This document shows positions 13,247-22,348 of a stretch of 24,438 nucleotides of DNA, one piece after another. The DNA is from Oscillospiraceae bacterium. Its GTDB lineage: Bacteria; Bacillota_A; Clostridia; Oscillospirales; Oscillospiraceae. The notes under the pieces are model-generated. The model was given only the letters and a program-made list of their open reading frames with translations, was not told the DNA's origin and did no database searches. A program made the translations under genes and the position numbers. The stretch is from contig JAFQHF010000022.1 of assembly GCA_017398105.1 (NCBI GenBank), positions 1 through 24,438 of the forward strand, given 5' to 3'. The stretch's first letter is position 1, and the number at the start of each line of letters is the position of its first letter.

Positions 13247-15691
13247 ATGATCGCAAAAATAGCTGTATCTGCGGCGAATTTTGCCATCGATAAGCCCTAT
13301 TCCTACCGCGTCCCGGAAGGAATGATGCTGCAGCCCGGTCAGCGGGTGCAGCTGCCCTTTGGCCGCGGCAATAAGCGGTGCGAAGGCGTTGTGCTGGCTC
13401 TGGAGACCGGAGCGGAATCCGGGCTCAAGCCCATTGAATGCTGCCTGGACGAGGAACCTGTTCTGAATGAGAAACAGCTGCGCCTGGCAGCATTTCTGCG
13501 GGAGCGGTACTTCTGCACCTTCTATGATGCGATCCGGGCCATGCTGCCTGCGGGACTGTGGTTTCAGTCCCGGGAGACCTTTTCCCTGACAGAAGACAGA
13601 AGCTGGAAGGAAAAAACGCTGCGTAAGGAATCCGCGGTGCAGGTTTTGCAGCTGCTGGAGGATCTGGGCGGTGAAGCCCCGGAAACGGCTCTGCGAAATC
13701 TGATTCCGGAGGAGGAGAAACTGCATGAGGCGGTTTCCTATCTGGCCCGGAAAAAATGGATCACCGCCCACACGGATTTTCTGAGGAAGGTGGGCGACAG
13801 AACGGAAAAAATTGCAACCCTGGCAGCTTCTCCGGAGGAGGCCATGGAGTTTGCTTCCCATCGCCCCAAATCTGCCGCCATGCAGAAAAGTGTGCTGGAA
13901 CTGCTGTGCAGTGTGGGAAGCGTTGCGGTGAAGGAGCTTTGTTATTTTACCGGAGCCTCCACAGCAACGGTGAACCGGCTGGAAAAGCTGGGTTACCTGA
14001 CCCTTTCCGAGCGGCCTGTGCTGCGGTGCCGGGAGATCCGTCCGGCAAAGCTGGATGGGCCCCTGGTGCTGAATGAAAAGCAACAGGCCTGCTTTGAAGG
14101 TCTGTACAAGCAAATGATGGAGGAAAGACCCGGAATCGCCCTGCTGTTTGGTGTTACCGGTTCCGGCAAGACCTCCGTATACATCAAACTGATCCAGACC
14201 TGTCTGGACAATGGCAAAAGCGCCATGCTTCTGGTTCCGGAGATTGCCCTGACCCCCCAGCTGCTGGGACTGATGGCGGCATACTTTGGAGATCGGGTGG
14301 CCGTGCTCCACAGCAGCCTGTCTGCGGGAGAACGGTATGACCAGTGGAAGCGCGTGAAAAGCGGCGATGCAGATGTGATCATCGGTACCCGCAGCGCCAG
14401 CTTTGCCCCCTGCAGCCCCGGCCTGATCATTCTGGACGAGGAGCAGGAGCATTCCTACAAATCGGAAAATTCCCCCCGGTATTCGGCAAAAGAAGTTGCC
14501 ATCTGGCGGGGGGCAAAAGAAAATGCCCTGGTGCTTCTTGGTTCGGCGACACCTTCCATTGAGAGCATGTACCGGGCAAAAAGCGGTGTTTACCGCCTGT
14601 ATACTTTAAAAGAGCGCTATAACGGACGGCCTCTGCCTGCTGTGGACATTGTGGACATGCGGGAGGAAATGAAGATGGGCAACGACCTGTCTCTGAGCGT
14701 TCCCCTGCGTCAGCAGATGCTGGATACCCATAGAGCGGACAAGCAGACCATTCTGCTGCTGAACCGCCGGGGCAACAGCCGGGCGCTGGTGTGCGTGGAC
14801 TGCCGGCAGACACCGGAGTGTCCCCGGTGCAGTGTCCGCCTGACCTATCATAGCGCCAACAACCGGCTGATGTGCCACTACTGCGGCCATTCCCAGCCCA
14901 ATCCCCAGCGATGCCCCGGCTGCGGCGGCCCGCTGAAGACCATCGGCACCGGAACCCAGAAGGTTCAGGAGGAAATGGCCTTCGTATTCCCGGATATGGA
15001 AACCCTCCGGATGGATGCGGATACCGTCAGTGCGGTAAATACCCATGAGAAGATCCTGGACCGCTTTCAGAAGGAAAAAATTCCGGTGCTTATCGGCACC
15101 CAGATGGTGGCCAAGGGCCTGAACCTGCCGGACGTTACCCTGGTGGGGGTTCTGGATGCGGATTTGAGCCTGTATACCGGGGGCTACCGGGCAGGGGAGA
15201 CAACATTCAACATGCTGACCCAGGTGGTTGGCCGGGCCGGACGGGGAGATGCCCCGGGAAGAGCCACGATCCAGACGGTGGTGCCGGAGCATCAGGTGAT
15301 TCGTCTGGCGGCCTGCCAGGATTACGATGGGTTCTATGATCTGGAAATCAATCTGCGACGGGTGCAGAATGCACCGCCCTTTGGGGATGTGGCTGTGGTG
15401 ACCTTCACCGGTCAGGAAGAAGTGAGCGTCCTGCGGGGCGCAGCCAAATTCCGGGACAGTCTGAAGGCCTGCCTGCGGCTGCCGGATTACAAGGAAGAAC
15501 ATTGCACGGTGCTGGGGCCTGCCCCCTGCGTTGTGCCGAAGATAAATTATAATTTCCGCTATCAGCTGACTCTGCGGTGCCGCATGAGCAAGGGACTTCG
15601 GTTTTTGCTGGCGCATCTGCTGCGGGAGTTCAGCAGGGACAAAGCCAACCGGGGCGTCAGCGCCTTTATCGATGTGAATGGCTTTGACTAA
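13247..15691 (+). CDS. priA: Primosomal protein N' (replication restart helicase PriA)
   Basis: 3'-to-5' superfamily 2 DNA helicase that reloads the replisome at stalled forks. The 814-aa length is typical of Clostridia. Domain order: N-terminal DNA-binding domain (about 1-105, AVSAANFAIDKPYSYRVPE), winged helix, helicase lobe 1 with Walker A GVTGSGKTS (K308) and Walker B DEEQE (397-401; DEEH is the usual form), a zinc region with four CxxC pairs (516-557: CVDC, CPRC, CHYC, CPGC) inserted in lobe 2, then GTQMVAKGLNLPDVTLVGVLDAD and QVVGRAGRG, and the C-terminal domain. All four cysteine pairs are present. Start by GGGAGGG 5 bp upstream of ATG. Confidence 0.97.
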   Translation: MIAKIAVSAANFAIDKPYSYRVPEGMMLQPGQRVQLPFGRGNKRCEGVVLALETGAESGLKPIECCLDEEPVLNEKQLRLAAFLRERYFCTFYDAIRAMLPAGLWFQSRETFSLTEDRSWKEKTLRKESAVQVLQLLEDLGGEAPETALRNLIPEEEKLHEAVSYLARKKWITAHTDFLRKVGDRTEKIATLAASPEEAMEFASHRPKSAAMQKSVLELLCSVGSVAVKELCYFTGASTATVNRLEKLGYLTLSERPVLRCREIRPAKLDGPLVLNEKQQACFEGLYKQMMEERPGIALLFGVTGSGKTSVYIKLIQTCLDNGKSAMLLVPEIALTPQLLGLMAAYFGDRVAVLHSSLSAGERYDQWKRVKSGDADVIIGTRSASFAPCSPGLIILDEEQEHSYKSENSPRYSAKEVAIWRGAKENALVLLGSATPSIESMYRAKSGVYRLYTLKERYNGRPLPAVDIVDMREEMKMGNDLSLSVPLRQQMLDTHRADKQTILLLNRRGNSRALVCVDCRQTPECPRCSVRLTYHSANNRLMCHYCGHSQPNPQRCPGCGGPLKTIGTGTQKVQEEMAFVFPDMETLRMDADTVSAVNTHEKILDRFQKEKIPVLIGTQMVAKGLNLPDVTLVGVLDADLSLYTGGYRAGETTFNMLTQVVGRAGRGDAPGRATIQTVVPEHQVIRLAACQDYDGFYDLEINLRRVQNAPPFGDVAVVTFTGQEEVSVLRGAAKFRDSLKACLRLPDYKEEHCTVLGPAPCVVPKINYNFRYQLTLRCRMSKGLRFLLAHLLREFSRDKANRGVSAFIDVNGFD

Positions 15692-15708
15692 AGAAAGAGG
15701 TTTTTTAC

Positions 15709-16182
15709 ATGGGACTGCGTAAAATTTTGACGGATAAGGACCCCAGCCTGCATAAGGTCTGCCGGCCTGTGGAAAAATTTGACCGGCGGCTGCATAAGCT
15801 GCTGGATGATATGGTGGAAACCATGCTGGATGCCAACGGTGTCGGTCTGGCTGCGCCTCAGGTGGGTATTCTGCGCCGGGTCGTGGTGGTGGATACCGGT
15901 GAGGGCATTCTGGAGCTGGTGAATCCCACTCTGGTGGAGACTGACGGCGAACAGATTGGAGCCGAGGGCTGCCTCAGCGTGCCCGGTAAGTACGGCCTGG
16001 TAAAGCGGCCTTACTATGCCAAGGTCCGGGCTCAGGACCGCAACGGCGAATGGTTCGAAGCGGAAGGCGAAGAGCTGATCGGCCGCTGCTTCTGCCACGA
16101 GCTGGATCACCTGGACGGCATCGTCTATACGCAGGTGATGGAGCGGTTCCTGACAGAGGAAGAACTGCAGTTTGATGAATAA
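15709..16182 (+). CDS. def: Peptide deformylase
   Basis: Removes the formyl group from the initiator methionine of new proteins. The 157-aa protein carries all three family motifs: GVGLAAPQVG (residues about 44-53), EGCLSVP (metal ligand C88) and CHELDHLDG (metal ligands H130 and H134, catalytic E131). It starts 17 bp after priA with an AAAGAGG site and is followed after 39 bp by fmt, the enzyme that adds the formyl group, which is the usual def-fmt pairing. Confidence 0.97.
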   Translation: MGLRKILTDKDPSLHKVCRPVEKFDRRLHKLLDDMVETMLDANGVGLAAPQVGILRRVVVVDTGEGILELVNPTLVETDGEQIGAEGCLSVPGKYGLVKRPYYAKVRAQDRNGEWFEAEGEELIGRCFCHELDHLDGIVYTQVMERFLTEEELQFDE

Positions 16183-16221
16183 TCCGCTTTACAGTGCGAA
16201 GAAAATTCGGAGGAATCGTTT

Positions 16222-17133
16222 TTGAGAGTTGTATTCATGGGAACGCCGGATATTGCGGCGACCTGTCTGAAGAAGATTTTATCTGACGGCTTTGAGGTCG
16301 TCGGTGTCTATACACAGCCTGACCGTCCCAAGGGCCGGGGCATGAAGCTGGTGTATTCTCCCGTCAAGGAGGTCGCCGTTGCTGCCGGTATTCCTGTGTT
16401 CCAGCCGGAAAATTTCCGGGAAGAGGAAACGGTGCAGCAGTTGCGGGATCTGCAGCCGGATATCTGTGCGGTGGTGGCCTATGGCCGTATCCTGCCTCAG
16501 AAGGTGCTGGATATTCCCACCTGCGGCTGCATCAACATCCATGCCAGCATTCTGCCCCAGTACCGGGGCAGCGCGCCCTATCAGTGGGCCGTCCTGGACG
16601 GTCAGAAGGAAACCGGTGTAACAGCCCAGCATATGGTGCGGGAGATGGATGCCGGTGACATTATCGATGTTGCAAAAACCCCCATTGGAGAGAATGAGAC
16701 TGCCGGCGAGGTGCTGGATCGTCTGGCTGTACTTGGGGCAGAGCTTCTGAGCAGGACATTGTGCCGGGCAAAGTGCGGCGACAAGTGCTGCGGCACCCCT
16801 CAGTGCTGTGAGGACGTGACCTTTGCGCCCATGCTGGATAAGTCCATGTGCCCCATCGACTGGAGCAAGACTGCCCAGCAGGTGCACAACCATGTCCGGG
16901 GACTGCATCCCTGGCCGGTTGCCACCATGGAGCTGCAGGGCAGGAAGTTCAAGGTTCATGCGACCCGTATCGCAGAGGGTTCCGGAAAGCCCGGTGAAAT
17001 CCTGGGCCTTACCAAGACTGGCCTGCGGATTGCCTGCGGTGAGGGTGCGGTGGAAGTGATCTCCCTCCAGGCAGAAGGCGGCAAGCGTATGGCGGCTCCC
17101 GACTATTTCCGGGGCCATCCCCTGGAAATCTGA
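16222..17133 (+). CDS. fmt: Methionyl-tRNA formyltransferase (TTG start)
   Basis: Formylates Met-tRNAfMet with 10-formyl-THF. The 303-aa protein begins RVVFMGTPD right after a TTG codon that lies 7 bp from GGAGGA (16209-16214), so TTG is the true start. Catalytic-domain signatures are seen: QPDRPKGRG, NIHASILPQYRGSAP (catalytic Asn and His), and MDAGDII (catalytic Asp), followed by a C-terminal tRNA-binding domain (IDWSKTAQQVHNHVRGLHPWP). Odd feature: the linker before that domain (residues 181-196) is cysteine-rich, C-x3-C-x3-CC-x4-CC, where a variable polar linker is normal. Its stop overlaps the rsmB start by one base. Confidence 0.95.
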   Translation: MRVVFMGTPDIAATCLKKILSDGFEVVGVYTQPDRPKGRGMKLVYSPVKEVAVAAGIPVFQPENFREEETVQQLRDLQPDICAVVAYGRILPQKVLDIPTCGCINIHASILPQYRGSAPYQWAVLDGQKETGVTAQHMVREMDAGDIIDVAKTPIGENETAGEVLDRLAVLGAELLSRTLCRAKCGDKCCGTPQCCEDVTFAPMLDKSMCPIDWSKTAQQVHNHVRGLHPWPVATMELQGRKFKVHATRIAEGSGKPGEILGLTKTGLRIACGEGAVEVISLQAEGGKRMAAPDYFRGHPLEI

Positions 17134-18446
17134 TGGGCGCACGGGAAACCGCGCTGAATGCGCTGATTGCCTGCCGGAAGGACGGCGCCTGGTCCAACGC
17201 TGTTCTGAAAGAGTATGTCCGCCGGGACCGGCTGGACAGCCGGGACGCTGCCCTGGCAGCGAGACTGTGCTACGGTGTGCTCCAGAACCGGCAGAAGCTG
17301 GACTTCTATGTAACGCAATTGCTGACAGGCAGGCTGAAGGATCTGCATCCCGTGGTGCGGGATATTCTGCATCTGGGCCTGTATCAGATTTATGAACTGG
17401 ATAAAATTCCGGACAGTGCTGCGGTGAATGAATCTGTGGCGCTGGCGAAGAAATATTGTAAAAACCCCAAGGCGGGGGGCCTGGTCAACGGCGTACTGCG
17501 AAGCGCCGTCCGTACCCGGGGTCATCTGCAGGAGCCGGTCTCCTATGCGGATCGCTACAGCCATCCCGATGCGCTGATCTCCCTGCTGAAGGCAAATCTG
17601 CCCAAGGGAAAGCTGGAGCCCATGCTGATCGCAGACAACGAGGCGCCGCAGACAACGGTGCAGGTGAACACGCTGCGCACTACCATGTCGGAATTGGTCG
17701 AAATCCTGGAACAGGAGCATGTGACGGTCCGGCCCCATGGCTGGATGGAAAACTGTCTGGTGCTTTCCGGTACGGGAAGCATCGAAAGCCTGCCTTCCTT
17801 TCAAAAGGGCCTTTACTATGTGCAGGACCCGGCGGCAAAGCTCAGCGTGCAGTGCGCCGGGCTTCCGAAGGAAGACATCCGGGTTCTGGACTGCTGCTCC
17901 GCTCCCGGCGGCAAAAGCTTTGCCGCAGCCATTGCCATGGCAGGGAGAGGCCGGATCACATCCTGTGATGTCCATGCCCACAAAACCGGTCTCATTGAAA
18001 ACGGTGCTGCCCGGCTGGGGCTGAACAATATCACGGTTCGGCTGCAGGATGCCACCCGGTTTGTGCCCGAATGGGAAAACGCCATGGATGTGGTGATTGC
18101 AGACGTACCCTGCTCCGGCCTGGGTATCATCCGGAAAAAGCCGGATATCCGCTACAAAAATCTGGCGGAACTGAAGGAGCTTCCTGCCCTTCAGAAGAAA
18201 ATTCTGGAAAACCAGTCCCGCTACGTGAAGCCGGGCGGTGTTCTGCTGTACTCCACCTGCACGGTGCTGAAGGCGGAAAACGAGGAAATCGTTGCGGATT
18301 TTCTGGAAAAACACGAAGATTTTTACCGGGAGCCTCTGGAACTTCCCGGTGTGTTCCCGAAGAATGAGACCGGGATGCTGACCCTGATCCCCGGAGACTA
18401 TGATACGGACGGCTTCTTTATCTGCCGTCTGCGGAGGAAAGCATGA
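17133..18446 (+). CDS. rsmB: 16S rRNA (cytosine-967-C5)-methyltransferase RsmB
   Basis: Methylates C967 of 16S rRNA (E. coli numbering) using SAM. The 437-aa protein has an N-terminal NusB-like RNA-binding domain (about residues 1-130: ARETALNALIACRKDGAWSN, LDSRDAALAARLCYGVL, DSAAVNESVALAKKY) and a C-terminal Rossmann methyltransferase with SAM motif LDCCSAPGGKSF, the motif IV cysteine in DVPCSGLGIIRKKPDIR (C327) and the catalytic motif VI cysteine in YSTCT (C376). Start and stop overlap neighbours by 1 and 4 bp, and no separate Shine-Dalgarno is evident before its ATG, so translation probably depends on coupling to fmt. Confidence 0.95.
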   Translation: MGARETALNALIACRKDGAWSNAVLKEYVRRDRLDSRDAALAARLCYGVLQNRQKLDFYVTQLLTGRLKDLHPVVRDILHLGLYQIYELDKIPDSAAVNESVALAKKYCKNPKAGGLVNGVLRSAVRTRGHLQEPVSYADRYSHPDALISLLKANLPKGKLEPMLIADNEAPQTTVQVNTLRTTMSELVEILEQEHVTVRPHGWMENCLVLSGTGSIESLPSFQKGLYYVQDPAAKLSVQCAGLPKEDIRVLDCCSAPGGKSFAAAIAMAGRGRITSCDVHAHKTGLIENGAARLGLNNITVRLQDATRFVPEWENAMDVVIADVPCSGLGIIRKKPDIRYKNLAELKELPALQKKILENQSRYVKPGGVLLYSTCTVLKAENEEIVADFLEKHEDFYREPLELPGVFPKNETGMLTLIPGDYDTDGFFICRLRRKA

Positions 18447-19471
18447 ATCTGAAATCCCTGACCCTGCCTGAGCTGGCAGAAATTCTAAAAGAGCTGGGCC
18501 AGCCGGCCTTCCGGGCCAAGCAGGTCTATACCTGGCTCCATAAGGGCGTCCGTTCCTATGACGAGATGACCAACCTGCCCAAGGGTCTGCGGGATGTGCT
18601 TTCCGAAAAGTACCCCATCCATCCGCCGAAGGTGGTGCGCAAGCAGGAGTCGAAAAAGGACGGCACCATCAAATATCTCTGGCAGCTTGCCGACGGCAAC
18701 TGCGTGGAGACGGTACTTATGCGATACAATTACGGCAACACAGTCTGCATCTCCACGGAAGTAGGCTGCCGCATGGGCTGCGCCTTCTGCGCATCCACCA
18801 TCGGCGGTCTGGTGCGGCGGTTGGAGCCTTATGAAATGCTGGATGAAGTTCTGTTTACCCAGATCGATTCCGGTCTGCCCATTTCCCGGATCGTGCTGAT
18901 GGGCATCGGTGAGCCGCTGGATAATTTTGACAATGTGATGCGCTTTTTGGAACTGGTGAACAGTGAAAACGGCATGAATATTTCCATGCGCCATATCAGT
19001 CTGTCCACCTGCGGTCTGGTGCCGAAAATTGATGAGCTGGCGGCAAAGAAGCTGCAGATCAGCCTGGCAATCTCCCTGCACGGGCCCAACAACGAGATCC
19101 GCAGCAAGGTCATGCCGGTAAACAAGGCCTATCCCATTGAAGAATTGCTGGAGGCATGCCGCCGGTATTTCGATGCCACGGGGCGGCGTATCCATTTTGA
19201 GTATGCCATGATCGACGGGGTCAATGACCGGGAATCAGATGCCCGGGAGATCCTTCGGCGGCTGAAAGGGCTTCCTGCCCATTTTAACCTGATTCCGCTG
19301 AATCACGTGGAAGAAAGCCCACTGAAGCCCAGCAGCAAGGCTGCGGTGGCAAAGTTCCAGAAAACGCTGGAAGACGGCGGCATTACAGCTACTGTCCGCA
19401 GAACCCTGGGCGGCGACATTGATGCTTCCTGCGGCCAGCTGCGCCGCAAGTATAACAAAGAAAAAACCTGA
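18443..19471 (+). CDS. rlmN: Dual-specificity 23S rRNA/tRNA adenine-C2 methyltransferase RlmN
   Basis: Radical-SAM enzyme forming 2-methyladenosine at A2503 of 23S rRNA and A37 of some tRNAs. The 342-aa protein shows an N-terminal accessory domain (LKSLTLPELAEILKELGQPAFRAKQVYTW), the Cx3Cx2C iron-sulfur motif C109-C113-C116 in GCRMGCAFCAS, GIGEPLDNFDN, LAISLHG, and HFEYAMIDGVND. The C-terminal GGDIDASCGQLR supplies the methyl-carrying cysteine in the family. Overlaps rsmB by 4 bp (ATGA). Lies directly upstream of the phosphatase/kinase pair, the common Firmicutes order. Confidence 0.97.
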   Translation: MNLKSLTLPELAEILKELGQPAFRAKQVYTWLHKGVRSYDEMTNLPKGLRDVLSEKYPIHPPKVVRKQESKKDGTIKYLWQLADGNCVETVLMRYNYGNTVCISTEVGCRMGCAFCASTIGGLVRRLEPYEMLDEVLFTQIDSGLPISRIVLMGIGEPLDNFDNVMRFLELVNSENGMNISMRHISLSTCGLVPKIDELAAKKLQISLAISLHGPNNEIRSKVMPVNKAYPIEELLEACRRYFDATGRRIHFEYAMIDGVNDRESDAREILRRLKGLPAHFNLIPLNHVEESPLKPSSKAAVAKFQKTLEDGGITATVRRTLGGDIDASCGQLRRKYNKEKT

Positions 19472-19490
19472 ACCGAGAGGAGTCACGCTT

Positions 19491-20222
19491 ATGCAGAGCT
19501 GGGGATTGACCGATCCTGGCTGTGTCCGGAAACAAAATCAGGACGCATATCGAATTGAACAGCTTGACCGGGGCACTCTGCTTTGCGTGGTCTGTGACGG
19601 CATGGGCGGCGCAAAATCCGGAAATGTGGCCAGTACCCTGGCGGTGGAAGTGTTTGCCGAGGAGATCCGCCGCAGCTGGAAGCCCGGAATGGAGCCGGAT
19701 AAGGCTGACCTGATGATGCGCAGCGCAGTTAAGCTGGCGAATTTTACGGTCTACGACCAGGCGGCCCAGTTTGAAGAATTTGACGGTATGGGCACCACGC
19801 TGGTGGCAGCCCTGATCCGGGAGAATATGGCGACCATCGTCAATGTGGGCGACAGCCGCGCCTATGGCATCGACCGGAGCGGCATTCGCCAGATCACCAG
19901 AGATCATTCCCTGGTGCAGATGATGGTGGATCGGGGCAGCATCACCTCGGAAGAGGCCAAAAACTACCCCGGAAAGAATTTTATTACCCGTGCTGTCGGC
20001 ACAGAGCCGGTAGTCATGTGCGACCTGTACCACCGTCAGGTCAGCAGGGGAGACTATCTGCTGCTGTGCAGTGACGGGCTGAGCAATGTGATGGACGATC
20101 AGGAGATCCTGTTTGAGGTCGTCCACGGTGTCAATAAGCAGCACTGCTGCAAGCGGCTGCTGAACATCGCGAAAAACCGCGGTGCGCCGGATAATGTGAC
20201 CAGCGTATTGGTGCTGGTCTGA
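19491..20222 (+). CDS. PP2C-type Ser/Thr protein phosphatase (Stp/PrpC)
   Basis: Metal-dependent phosphatase that reverses phosphorylation by the adjacent PASTA kinase. The 243-aa product starts MQSWGLTDPGCVRKQNQDAY, with the RxxNQD metal/phosphate motif, CDGMGG, VNVGDSRAYGI, RDHSLVQMMVD, TRAVG, LLCSDGLSNVM and the final metal ligand in PDNVTSVLV. The ATG at 19491 is chosen because GAGAGGAG precedes it by about 8 bp and the conserved domain begins there; an in-frame upstream start at 19419 would lie inside rlmN. The gene is 19 bp after rlmN and 26 bp before the kinase gene. Confidence 0.95.
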   Translation: MQSWGLTDPGCVRKQNQDAYRIEQLDRGTLLCVVCDGMGGAKSGNVASTLAVEVFAEEIRRSWKPGMEPDKADLMMRSAVKLANFTVYDQAAQFEEFDGMGTTLVAALIRENMATIVNVGDSRAYGIDRSGIRQITRDHSLVQMMVDRGSITSEEAKNYPGKNFITRAVGTEPVVMCDLYHRQVSRGDYLLLCSDGLSNVMDDQEILFEVVHGVNKQHCCKRLLNIAKNRGAPDNVTSVLVLV

Positions 20223-20248
20223 GCCGTAGGTGCGAAAGGAGCAATCTT

Positions 20249-22348
20249 TTGAATATGGATCAATATATCGGACGGCTGCTGGACAACCGGTACGAGATTC
20301 TGGAAATCATCGGTACCGGCGGCATGGCCGTTGTATATAAAGCTCGCTGCCATCGGCTGAACCGGCTGGTCGCGATCAAGATATTAAAAGATGAATTTGC
20401 CAGGGATGAGGAGTTCCGCCGCCGGTTCCATGCCGAGGGCGAGGCTGTGGCAATGCTGAGCCATCCCAATATTGTCCAGGTCTATGACGTTTCCACTTCT
20501 GACAGTGCCAATTTTATCGTCATGGAGCTGATCGACGGTATTTCCCTGAAGCAGTACATGGAAAAGAAGGGCGTGCTGAACTGGAAGGAGACCCTGCATT
20601 TCTCCATGCAGATCGCCAAGGGTCTGGAACATGCCCACAGCCGCGGCATCGTCCACCGGGATATCAAGCCCCACAACGTGATGGTGCTGAAAAACGGCAG
20701 CGTCAAGGTCATGGACTTTGGCATTGCCCGGGTCATGAACAAGAGCAACACTCTGACCAAGGAAGCCCTGGGAAGCGTGCATTATATTTCCCCTGAGCAG
20801 GCAAAGGGCGGTCATACGGACAACCGCAGCGACCTATATTCTCTGAGCGTGGTCATGTATGAGATGATGGCCGGCCGGCCGCCTTACGACGGGGAATCTG
20901 CCGTGTCCGTTGCCATCCAGCACATCAACGGCGGCGCGTCACTGCCGTCTGCCTTTAATCCAAATCTTCCGGCTGGCCTTGAGCAGATCATAATGAAAGG
21001 CATGGCGCTGGAGATCCGGGATCGGTATGTGTCCGCAACGGAGATGCTGCAGGATATGGAGGAGTTCCGGAAAAATCCGGCCATTCAGTTTGAACACCGC
21101 ACCATCCTGGACGATGCCACCCGGGCGATCCCCACTACCGGCCTGCCGCTGACCACGGCGGAAAAGAAGGTTCAGGCCAAAACCGGTGTCCGCCCTGCAC
21201 AGGCACCCAAGGTACGCCCCAATACGGCGGTGCAGCCCAGAGGCAGTATTCCCATGAACACCGCAGGCCGGGAGAACGATGCCATCCGCCGGGCTCAGCA
21301 GCGGCGCAAGGAAGAGATTAAGAAAAAAGAGGAAGAACGCAGCAGGGTGGCCACGACGGCCATTGTCGTATGCAGCGCTGTGGCTGTGGTTGCCATCATC
21401 TTCTTCCTGGTGGCAGTCTTCAACGGCTTCCTTTTAAATAAGGAAAAGGACCTGGTGGAGGTGCCCTATCTGGTGGGTGAGACCTACAGCGATCATTTTG
21501 CTGCCAAGCATAAAGACTTTACCATCCGCCTGCTGCCGCAGCAGTATGATGCCACCTATGCCAAGGATCAGATCATCAATCAGGAGCCTGCCGGCGGTGA
21601 AAAGATCCAGCGCGGCAGCGACATCTGGCTGACCGTCAGTATGGGCCCGGAGCCCCCGCTGATCAAACTGGACAATGTGGTGGGCGTGGACGCGGAAGAA
21701 GCCTATAAGCTGCTGGAAAGCCGGGGCTTCAAGCCGCTGAAGAAAAAAGAGTCCAGCTATGTCTACGAAGCAGGCCTGGTCACCCGGACGGATCCCGCCG
21801 CAGATACAGAGCTTGCCGAGGGACAGACGGTTTACATCTATATCAGCACAGGACCGGACATCGTGGAGGCCACCATGCCCAATGTGGTAGGTCTGGAGAT
21901 TGAACGGGCCAAGGAACTGATGGAACAGATGGGGTTTGCCAATGTCCGCTATGAGCAGGTGGAAAGTCAGAAGCCCAGGGATCAGGTCATTTACCAGTCG
22001 GTGGCGAAAAACACGGTGGTGGATGTGGCTGGAGAAGTGATCATCCACTATTCCGAAGGCCCCCAGGAGACCGCAGCACCTTCCCAGGGGGAGACACCTC
22101 CTCCGGAAACGGAGAGCGTGCAGGAGACTACCTCCTATACGGCATCCTTCCTGGTGCCGGAGCGGGATACGGAATACCGGCTGGATATCTGTATCAGCGG
22201 CACAAAAGATGTTGTGGAGTCCAGGATGATCGCACCGGGCACCACCAGCGTGATGGTGCAGGTCTACGGCAGCGGCACCATGTACTTTGATCTGTATGTG
22301 GACGGCGAATTTGTCCGGACACAGGATGTGGGGCTGACCAATGACTGA
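20249..22348 (+). CDS. PASTA-domain Ser/Thr protein kinase (PrkC/Stk type) with an extra C-terminal domain
   Basis: Membrane receptor kinase thought to sense muropeptides or lipid II and to control cell-wall growth, spore germination or dormancy. In the 699-aa protein the order is: kinase domain (about 12-275) with GTGGMAVVY, AIK, HRDIKPHN (catalytic D138), DFGIAR and SPEQ; a charged juxtamembrane linker; one membrane helix (about 370-392); three PASTA repeats (about 402-470, 471-540, 541-612; landmarks VPYLVGETY, LDNVVGVDAEEA, MPNVVGLEIERA); a Pro/Thr/Glu-rich linker; and a roughly 75-residue beta-rich-looking tail (about 625-699). TTG 20249 is 7 bp after AAAGGAG; the in-frame ATG at 20255 is 13 bp away, so TTG is preferred. 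Overlaps rsgA by 8 bp. Confidence 0.94.
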   Translation: MNMDQYIGRLLDNRYEILEIIGTGGMAVVYKARCHRLNRLVAIKILKDEFARDEEFRRRFHAEGEAVAMLSHPNIVQVYDVSTSDSANFIVMELIDGISLKQYMEKKGVLNWKETLHFSMQIAKGLEHAHSRGIVHRDIKPHNVMVLKNGSVKVMDFGIARVMNKSNTLTKEALGSVHYISPEQAKGGHTDNRSDLYSLSVVMYEMMAGRPPYDGESAVSVAIQHINGGASLPSAFNPNLPAGLEQIIMKGMALEIRDRYVSATEMLQDMEEFRKNPAIQFEHRTILDDATRAIPTTGLPLTTAEKKVQAKTGVRPAQAPKVRPNTAVQPRGSIPMNTAGRENDAIRRAQQRRKEEIKKKEEERSRVATTAIVVCSAVAVVAIIFFLVAVFNGFLLNKEKDLVEVPYLVGETYSDHFAAKHKDFTIRLLPQQYDATYAKDQIINQEPAGGEKIQRGSDIWLTVSMGPEPPLIKLDNVVGVDAEEAYKLLESRGFKPLKKKESSYVYEAGLVTRTDPAADTELAEGQTVYIYISTGPDIVEATMPNVVGLEIERAKELMEQMGFANVRYEQVESQKPRDQVIYQSVAKNTVVDVAGEVIIHYSEGPQETAAPSQGETPPPETESVQETTSYTASFLVPERDTEYRLDICISGTKDVVESRMIAPGTTSVMVQVYGSGTMYFDLYVDGEFVRTQDVGLTND

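Noticed and set aside
19419..19490. Upstream extension of the PP2C gene into rlmN
   Set aside because: The conserved domain begins at the ATG at 19491, which has a good ribosome-binding site.
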